A stretch of 64,000 nt of DNA from Salvator merianae (Eukaryota > Chordata > Lepidosauria > Squamata > Teiidae): assembly GCA_003586115.2 (NCBI GenBank), contig QVOM02000001.1:13653291-13717290 (forward strand), written 5' to 3'. The notes below the pieces were generated by a model. It ran no database searches. It worked only from the letters and a program-made list of their open reading frames with translations, and was not told the DNA's origin. This document shows positions 56,408-64,000 of the stretch, one piece after another. Within the stretch, counting starts at the first letter, position 1; every line of letters starts with the position of its first letter. A program made the translations under genes and the position numbers.

Positions 56408-58975
56408 TTAATTCTCTCTGTTGTAGTCCTCTACAGATTGGTTATCTGCAAAATGCATGGACAGATTCATGCAACTTGTCAATGGGAAGCAGATTCCCCC
56501 CCCCCCCGCTTTTTTTACAAACTGCCGTGCACAGCAGTGCTAAATTACTTTGCTGGACAATAGCGCTGCCTTCAGTTACCTTGGCTAGTTATGTGCGCAA
56601 GTGCTTCTGCAATATATAATAGAACATTAGTATTAACAGAGGCCCTCTGACACACACTAATTACATTTTAAAAGAATTACAGCATATCCCACAGCAGGCA
56701 AATAACATTTGAGGAAGAGCTGTTAGGACCTGCTGTCATAAACAAGATTATATATATTCCTAAGCGCATACAACGTGCATTTCAGCTGCAAACAAAGCAC
56801 TCTGCAGATACTGAATGCTCATCAGTTGTAAACTCATACATCTAAGTGTGATCATCACCCTGTGCAAACTGTTTGAATGTGCATTATAATTAGTGTATAG
56901 CCAGTCCCTAAATAAATAATCTGCACAGAATAGGCAACTGAAGATGGCTGAACACATCTCCCATTACCTGAGGGAGTTCAAGCTTTCTTCCCTTTTTTTT
57001 AATTAGATGGAGTAAGCAATGAAACAGCTGTGTCCCTCCCTTTACTATGTGGTTATGCCAAGTGAACCATCAACGCTGGCCGTCCTAGGGAATTTTGTAT
57101 GATTTCTGAATAAATTACCTGCGTCCCACGTCCTCTAGCACTCAGGGGGTATTACATATATGTGGGACTGTAGCCTGAGTTGCAGCTACATCCAGTCAGG
57201 AACAATCCAGCAAATATCTTTTTTCAGATAACCAACCCCTTTAAGACAATCTTTCTTTTTTGGAAGGCAAACCAAGTGACACAGCAGGGAGGAGAAGTCT
57301 CAGTCCTCTGGGACAGTAAATAACCTGAGTGGAGTTGCAGGGGCTAAAGCAAAAAGGAACCTAGGGGTCTGACAGCAGTAGACCATTGTTTATAGCCTGC
57401 TGCTACAGCCTGCCTACTTGAAAAGAGCAGTATGAAAGCCAAAGACTGTTCCTGGGGGGAAAAATGCATTAGGCCCTTCTGAAGAGAAGTATCAGCTGTC
57501 ATGTCCAGAGAACACTTAAGATCAAGTACTGAGTTTCAAGGGCTCAAGTGCCATTGCCAAAATGCTGGGACATTCTGCTCCTTATATCTGAAGTGCAGCG
57601 TAGTCCACAACATGCAAACCACAGGAGCTGTTGCAGTTTCCATGTATTTCTCATCCTCATGTCACTCCCTCTCCTTCGATAACTACAGTATTTAAAGCTA
57701 CTGTTGGTGCTCTAGTTGGCTCCACCCCAATTTTCCTGGGTTTCTGACTGGCTACAAGAGAAAAGGGAACAGATGGCCTCTCAGGAGGAAATGGGGCATC
57801 ATCTGAGGGAAATGGGCCATAAAATCAGGTAACCCAGCTAGCTGCCGTCTCTTGTCTTTACCTAACCCTATTGTCCAATCCAATGCACTGAAAATAGAGG
57901 ACAGAAGAGGAAGAAGAAACTATCCCTGATTTGCAAGTGTTTCTCCACAAACATACATCAGCAGCAGGAATGTTGCAGGATCAGGACTGAGGCAGCAAAG
58001 AGAGAGGTGTTTGGGACTGGGAAGGAGGTTTGGCAAATAAATTTTGTTGAAAATACTTTTAAAAAAAATTGCAGTCTTTCATACACTGTCTTTCTGCTTC
58101 AGCATATAAAATTCCCACCACAATAGAAAAGAAGAAATACCCCCGCTTCTGCTGTAGAAGGAAACAGAACGAGGAGTGTGTGTATTTGGCAGTCTTTCCC
58201 TTTGCAGCAGCCCACAGCTCAAAGTCTCCCCCTTGTGGTCCCTTTCTGTCCCTTTCGTCTTTGGCACATCAAAATCTCTCAGGATGGCACCAGCTTGAAG
58301 ATGAGGGAACTTTGGGGGGGGGGGGCAAGGAGGCACAGATGCAAATACTTGGCAAAATAGCTGTGGAATGAGGAAAAGGCCCAGAGTCCAGGTCTTGGTT
58401 CTCACTGAAGTTGCCCTCTTTTAGTTAACTGGAACCAGGAAACATTGAGATCTTAGAAGAGCTTTGCAGGTTTGTGAACTGAATGTGCGCCCATACATGT
58501 TGGAAGCAGCAGTGGAGACCCAGAAATGACTTGAAGAAAAAAGCTGCTTCCAGGTAGGGAAAAAACTCATGTCCAACCAGGACTTCATGGTACTATCCAT
58601 CAGTACCACTCTCCATCCAAATGTCCAGTTCAGGTGTATAATGGATAAACAGTACAATGTAAGAGCAAGCAGTAACCTCTCTACCAACAAGGCTAGGAAA
58701 CAATCTGCAGCACAGTTTCCCCATTTGGCTAGAAAAATTGAGTGATTTTTCAAAAAAAAAAAAAATGGTGGGACTTCCCCATTTCCCAACTTGCTCTTCA
58801 GGCCTGAAGATGCTAAGGCCTCCCTGAGTTCTGGGGGTTTGGCTAAACAGGCAAAGACTAATTTGCCCAGGACTGTGGCCAGATGCCAAAGCAGGCTACC
58901 TGAGAATGGTAGGCCTGATTGTTTGAGGACATAGCCCTCTGGTCTGGGTGAGGCTCGGCACCCTAGGGACAATGA

Positions 58976-59190
58976 TTAATTGCCTGTCATGCATTTGAAA
59001 TGGTTCTTGAAGTAGAATAAGCTTTGTTTGGTGACCACGCTGGAGTCAGTGGAGTTGGGATAGCGGAATTTAGTATACTGTTTCTCACTCTCAGTCTTAA
59101 AAAATGGGAGCTTGATCTTCGAGGCATGGTCCACCACCACGTTGGAGCAGGAACCTACATGCAGGACACCCAGCCCGTCGATGAAGAACT
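58976..59190 (-). CDS. B4GALNT1: B4GALNT1 last coding exon
   Basis: Acceptor AATGTAG; 215 bp, ending in TAA (58978-58976). Encodes [29 protein letters not shown], a YPNST sequon not present at this site in the human protein as I recall it, and the end FKCMTGN. Confidence 0.92.
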
Positions 59191-61185
59191 CTACATTAAA
59201 AGAAAAGAGAAGGAGGATTGAGGTGGTATTGTAGTCTTAAGCAACAGGCCTTTGTGGATGCCAATATGGCCGTTTTGTCCCAGGCAGCCACTGCAGTATC
59301 ACTTGCTTAGTGATCGTCTCATCTGAACTGGACCCCCCCACCCAGTTATTTTCCTTCCACTGCGCAACAGAAGGGTAAATGCCACCTAGGGATGCCCCAC
59401 AAGGGAGTCAGAGCTGATCTGCTAACGTTACTTACCAAGATGGCCGACACGACTGAGACGAGGATCAAAGCCAACCTGCAGAACCTTCTCAGTTCGTGCC
59501 AGGAAGAAGTTGATTACACCATCAGCAACCACACAGTCAGGAAAGCCCTCGATAATATGATGGTGGCCGTGGCGTATTTGCAGGCAATCCCCATCCTCAC
59601 CACCAGGCTGCACGCTGATCCGCTGCCGGTATGTGGCAGTATAACCAGTGATCTCCCGCACGGCTCCACCCACCTGCAAAACACAAGAATTAGCATTCAG
59701 GGTGGATGGAAGGATGGAGTAGGATAGGGGATGCTTATACTGCCTGCTTCAGAAGAGACGAAGACAACTCCTGTGTGCTCACGTCTTGCTAGTGAGCTTC
59801 TTTGTGCAGTTGCTGGGCCACTGTGAGAGCAGACTGCTGAATGGGCTACAGACTCAATCCAGTGGGGCATTTCATGTGTTCTTATCCTGAACCAGAGGAG
59901 AAATTTAAGTAACTGTGGATCCCAAAATAAACTCTGGGCCAGATATACAGAGACACTCATGAATGATATGGCACATGAGCTACCTGAGAACTGCTCTTCT
60001 GGCACAGAACAATGCCTATCAAATCTGACCTTCTCAGAAGTTCAGCTTTCCAACAGTACCAAACAAAAAAAAAAAAACCTAAAGGAGCTGAAGTAACTCT
60101 CTCTTGTGTAGAAAGGTTACCATATTCAGGGTACCCGAACTTAGAAAGGAAAATAGGCATACATAAAATTATGCATGATGTGGCATCAGTCAACAATGGA
60201 AGGATTTTTTCCCCTTTATATTACCAGAACCTAAGGTCTTCCAGTGAAGCAAAATAGATCCAGGAATATTTCTTTCAAAGAGTAGAGAATTAAACAGTGG
60301 AATTCACTACTATGGAGGTTGCTCATGCCTACTAATTTGCACCCTTGAAAAGGTATTTGCCATTATACAGCAATAAAGTTATCAATGAAGTGATTGGTCT
60401 ATTAGTCATGACTGCTGTGTCCTACCTCCAGGACCAGAAATTATGTGCCTCTGAATGCTACATTCTGCGACATATTCTTTCCTTGGGCATATTGAACTAG
60501 AAACTGTCGCTAAGTAAGTGACCTTATGCAGATCCTGTAAGTAACACACTCCCTTTGCCAGGAACTCTTCTTAAAGATAGATTATACATTTGGTGTAGTT
60601 TAAACCTAACTAGCAGAAACTTATCCAAGATCAGCTAAAGTTCTAATAAGGAACTTCGGCTGAACTTGGATAATCCATCTTTGAGAAGGGTTCCCAGCAA
60701 AGGAAGTGCATTGCTTAGAAGAAAAACACAGGTGTGTTCACATTTTTACGCTGGAAAGCACTTCAAATGAAAAGTGGAAGAAATGAAGTCTGAACTTGTG
60801 TCCACCTGCTGACACATTTCATTAGGAGGGGGAGTGATTCCCATGTGGGCTTTTGGAGACAGGACCAGGACCAGGGCTGAAAGAATTCGTTATTTTTTAA
60901 CAAGCCAAACCAATTCACACAAGTGGATTTTTACATGTATCCTCCTCCAAAATGTAACCCAATCACAGGAGGACACGGGTGGAGGTTAATGCCCAGACAT
61001 TAGCCATTCCTGCTCTTTTGCTACCATCTTCTAAAATACATTTTGAAAATACAAGGCCCTTGTTCTCTACCTGCTCATTTGCTGCTTCTAGCCCAACTTC
61101 AGTTGCCAGCTAACTAAGGAGCAGAATAAGCAGCATGTTGCTCAGCTGTGGTCAATTCAGAATCACATGAACTGGAAAAGAAAAA

Positions 61186-61242
<57 letters not shown>

Positions 61243-62719
61243 CAGCAAACTTTTGGCTCACTCACTCAATCCCTCTGTGTCCTGCCACAGCTGACTCCTG
61301 ACCCCTCACTTCCCAGCAGAACTGAGGTCTTGCTGTGCTCCAGTTCAAGTCTAGGGATTTGGTTGAGGAAAGAAGAGGCAAGACAAGGACAGAAAGATTA
61401 AGTGAACAAGTGAAGAGTCTGTTATCCACAAGGGTAGATGTGAAGCAAAAGTTGATTTTGCACCCATCCCCAAAGGCAGGCTTAAGCACATATAGATATA
61501 TGTGCATAGGTGTTCTCATGTATAAGTTTTTTGGTGGTGGCACCCAATTGTATATATGTGTGTGTGCATACAAGAGAATCACTTGTGCTAGGATTCTTTT
61601 TTCTTTCTCTCTTTTTCCTTTAACAGCAGATTTTGCCCATAAAAGGATTTCTGTCTGCTTCAGGTGAAGGAAAATGTTGCAGAGTAAAGGAAAGCATCTA
61701 TGGTTCATGAGAAGAGGTTTACCAGGTCCAGGCTAGTTTTCTCAAGTACTTCTACCAACTTCTCTATTTTGGTACGGGGTGTGAAAATGAAGTCATCATC
61801 TACCCACAGAACATATTTTGTGGTCACCTGGGAGACGGCAAGATTCCTACCAGCAAACCAACCCTAGAAAGAAAGAAAAAGAGGTCATGTATGTAGCATA
61901 ATGGTGAACAGCATCGGCCTCCTGGCTGAATGACAGCGCCACAGATCCATCTTGATTTGCTATGATTTGTGGGAGGTAAACAAGTTTCCACATTTTCCTC
62001 TCACTGTCTGAAAGAAGCCTCAGCTGGTTTCAGTTCCAGCTTGCAGCACTACTGGTGACTATATGAACATACCCATGAGTTTTCTCGCTGGTAGGCTTCC
62101 CTGTGCAGCTGGTTGGACTAGGTGAGCTATGGGTCTGATCCAGTAGAGCATTTCTTATGTTCCTATGTACTTATTTTCCCATTACTTTCTTCTGGGGAGA
62201 TGCTGAGGATTGAACCTAGATCTCTCTGGCTTCCAGACAACTGATCTACCACTGAACTCCACACACTCCTTCCCCCACAACACTTGTGTTCCATCATGAC
62301 CAAGATTCTGCAGCACAGAAACTGTGCCTCTTATCTCCTGACCGTCTGCACTGTTCAAACATCAAACAGTGATAAGAGAGTCTCCCAACATGGATTTTAA
62401 ATCATTTCCAGAAGTCTACTCCCCAAGATTATGCTCGCTTCAGGCCTTAATCATGGCATATAGTACACAGAAAATTTAAGTAATGAAGCCCTGCCCAGCC
62501 TGAGGCCTTCTGACTCACTGGGTTGCCATACCTTGCCAAATGGCATGAAGTACTGTTCAATGTGGGGTCCCTGCACACGTTCAGGGGTCTGGCTGTCATC
62601 GGCAATGATGATGGTCACTGTGGGGTAAAACTTGCGGATACTGTCAATCAGCACTCGCAACTTGTCATAACGCAAGAAGGTCTTGGTTGCAATGGTGACC
62701 AGGGCAGTGATGTTGTATT
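58976..62719 (-). CDS. B4GALNT1: B4GALNT1, GM2/GD2 synthase, last four coding exons (partial)
   Basis: Exons in order on the minus strand: 62719-62532, 61863-61723, 59673-59436, 59190-58976; 782 nt, 259 residues to the stop, all phases consistent. They cover the C-terminal half of the beta-1,4-N-acetylgalactosaminyltransferase 1 catalytic domain (GT12, type II Golgi membrane protein), which transfers GalNAc from UDP-GalNAc to GM3, GD3 or lactosylceramide to make GM2, GD2 or GA2. Visible landmarks: [20 protein letters not shown], the metal/UDP-binding [44 protein letters not shown] and a C-terminal Cys-Met. The length after the YNI(S/T) motif equals the human protein as I recall it. The N-terminal exons lie beyond the window. 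Confidence 0.93.
59436..59673 (-). CDS. B4GALNT1: B4GALNT1 penultimate exon
   Basis: Acceptor TTTTGCAG, donor GTAAGT; 238 bp, ends with one base of the next codon. Encodes [20 protein letters not shown] through [12 protein letters not shown]. Confidence 0.93.
59674..61722 (-). other. Intron of B4GALNT1
   Basis: 2049 bp, with a possible CR1-like fragment (about 59800-59890), (CT)n(CA)n at 61186-61239, and otherwise unassigned sequence. Confidence 0.55.
61186..61239. repeat. (TC)n(AC)n compound microsatellite
   Basis: About 23 bp of TC followed by about 31 bp of CA, uninterrupted. Confidence 0.9.
61723..61863 (-). CDS. B4GALNT1: B4GALNT1 exon with DDD motif
   Basis: Acceptor TTTCTAG, donor GTAAAC; 141 bp, phase 0 both sides. 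Encodes [20 protein letters not shown], then VDDDFIF, the acidic nucleotide-sugar site. Confidence 0.93.
61864..62531 (-). other. Intron of B4GALNT1
   Basis: 668 bp, with SINE-related sequence at 62090-62265. Confidence 0.55.
62175..62265 (-). mobile_element. tRNA-derived SINE head
   Basis: On the minus strand: GGAGTTCAGTGGTAGATCAG (A box) and AGGTTCAATCCTCAGCATCTCC (B box), the tRNA-like head of a common lizard SINE. Words at 62100-62165 resemble its tail in the other orientation. Confidence 0.6.
62532..62719 (-). CDS. B4GALNT1: B4GALNT1 exon (catalytic domain start)
   Basis: Acceptor CTCTGCAG, donor GTATGG on the minus strand; 188 bp, starts with two bases of a split codon. Encodes a conserved sequon (YNIT) and [16 protein letters not shown], through FMPFGK. 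Confidence 0.92.
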
Positions 62720-64000
62720 CTGCAGAGGAGAAACAATCCAAAAGTTAGCAAGGGGGTCTTGTAGCACCTTAGAGACGAACAGAGAGAAAGAAGTTGGCAC
62801 CATGAGTTTCGTAGACTAAACCTACTTTATCAGATGCATCTGATGAAGCAGACTTGGGCTGCATCCAGACAGGGTCAAAAAGTCACAATTATTTCATAAT
62901 TGTACCTGATTTGCCAGATGCGATCATGGAATATAGTCCCGGAATATAGACCCGATTTACCAGATTATCATTATTTCGGTAAAATTAACTATCATAGTGC
63001 AATATCCTATTATTCCGTAATTGCAGCTCTGTCAAAATTACTGTGCACGTACAGTGAGAGTTTGGTGTAGGTTGTCGCTATCTAGAAATATTTCACATGA
63101 TACTATCGGTCCCCTGTACGGCATGACGGAAGGGTTAGGTAACATGGGGAAAAAAACCACAGCTATAACGTCACTCTGTTGCTGTGGCAAATGCTAAAGT
63201 GTGGAGCATCAATCTAATGACAATGTGTGATCATTCTAGATGTGCTTTATACTGGTAAATTGAAAGACTGCAGAATAGAAAAGTGATCTCTGGAGGCGGC
63301 CTTAGTTAAGGCTGTGGAGCGCAGATCACTAATGCCAGACTACAATCATCCTGAGGGGACAGAAATCCCTTGGTGCCACTGAAGTGATCACTTGCTCCAA
63401 TGATGGTGCTGGATTGAGGAGAAGTCCTAAGCGGTAAATCCTGTAAACCCTTATCAAGGGCATGGGTACACTTTTGGCCCACAGGACCATTCACCAGAAG
63501 TGACTCTGTCTTCTTTGAACTGAACTTTAGTTTGGTTGCTCTCAACCAATCAGACTGTGCTCATACACAGTAAAAGGAATATCAAGGGCAGATGATACAT
63601 GGTTCAGAGATAGTACAGTACAGTCATATGTGCATGTGACCAGTGTTTCCATTCCACCTCTAATGGACATTAAAAGCCAGCAAAAAGGGTACACTGGAGA
63701 TGGGATGAGAACACTAGTGCCACATGCTATCAACTCCCTAATGCTTTTGAGGCACTTTTTTTTTTTTGCTGCACGTGACATTGGTTCAACATGTTCACCG
63801 TTCCTCCTGATGCAACAAAGAAACAGAACTGCATGTCACTTGTCTATTGATGCTAACGCAATTCAGCTTCTGTGTTTGCTGAAGGATGGTGAAATTAGGG
63901 AGCAGGCAGAAGATAGCATTTGTCAAACAGTTTTGTTCCAAGTTTAGCTTAGCAGCTTATCCAGCACCAGCTTCTTTGGAGGATTTACACACTGCCCCTC
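62720..64000. other. Upstream intron of B4GALNT1 (rest of window)
   Basis: No further B4GALNT1 exon was recognised. It contains a reverse relative of the 54685 repeat (62748-62855), the left end of a GGCTGCATCCAGAC-type MITE (62861-about 63050), and a half MITE at 63650-63780. Confidence 0.5.
62861..63050. mobile_element. GGCTGCATCC-type MITE, partial or full end unclear
   Basis: Starts GGGCTGCATCCAGACAGGGT and contains mirrored AATTATTTC/ATAATTG and CGGAATA/TATTCCG words. The right terminus could not be placed. Confidence 0.4.

Larger units (their letters stand above)
53067..58975. other. Tail-to-tail intergenic region (3' UTRs of both genes)
   Basis: 5.9 kb between the stop codons of SLC26A10 and B4GALNT1. 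SINE-like words with a B box (AGGATCAATCCCTGG) at about 53290-53370 lie in the likely SLC26A10 3' UTR. No AATAAA is close behind its stop; the first one noticed is at 55363-55368. No clear reverse AATAAA was found close behind the B4GALNT1 stop, so both 3' ends are undefined. Unassigned sequence dominates 56410-58975. Confidence 0.5.

Noticed and set aside
58421..58972. 183-codon open frame just downstream of the B4GALNT1 stop, minus strand
   Set aside because: It begins at TTG, not ATG, lies in the 3' UTR, includes a poly-Phe run from an A-tract and shows no domain.
61186..61239. TC/CA tract as a splice polypyrimidine tract
   Set aside because: The wrong strand and no exon nearby; it is a microsatellite.
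62451..62741. N- and C-terminal extensions of the open frame over the B4GALNT1 62532-62719 exon
   Set aside because: The extra residues lie beyond the CTCTGCAG acceptor and the GTATGG donor, so they are intronic. The apparent start is a TTG.

Overview
The window is a stretch of vertebrate nuclear genome, most likely from a squamate reptile. Coding exons are small and separated by introns of 245 bp to 4.9 kb with GT-AG borders. The repeats are of lizard/snake type: tRNA-derived SINEs, CR1-like and L2-like LINE 3' ends, an L1 ORF2 tail, and many short terminal-inverted-repeat DNA transposons. There are no operons, CRISPR arrays or other prokaryotic features. Nearly all open frames are chance frames in introns or repeats.

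Layout. (1) 1-21,000 is intergenic. A possible poly(A) signal of an upstream + strand gene sits at 151-156. A nested transposon cluster follows at 552-5450, then scattered SINEs and inverted-repeat elements, with an unusual low-repeat block near 11,950-12,720. (2) 21,115-53,066 (+ strand) holds a complete SLC26A10-type anion transporter/exchanger-family gene. I assembled 18 coding exons whose splice phases all agree, giving 2046 nt and 681 residues: a SLC26 N-terminus, a sulfate-transporter-type membrane domain and a C-terminal STAS domain. A sequencing gap (34,555-34,890) lies inside intron 7 and touches no exon. (3) 53,067-58,975 is the tail-to-tail intergenic region, with tandem CR1-like 3' ends and two palindromic elements. 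(4) 58,976-62,719 (- strand) holds the last four coding exons of B4GALNT1 (GM2/GD2 synthase). The 5' part of that gene lies beyond position 64,000.

SLC26A10 next to B4GALNT1 matches the order on human 12q13-q14, which supports both identifications. The two genes converge and have no evident functional link: one encodes a membrane transporter, the other a Golgi ganglioside glycosyltransferase.

Main points of interest: the SLC26A10 frame is intact here while the human locus is catalogued as a pseudogene; a threonine replaces the basic residue usually found at the central SLC26 anion site; a short last exon ends in a possible PDZ ligand; a 1.2-kb TIR transposon is inserted within another copy of its own family with a TTA target duplication; and there are several long hairpins and MITEs. 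All calls come from reading the sequence and remembered family knowledge. No database search was run.
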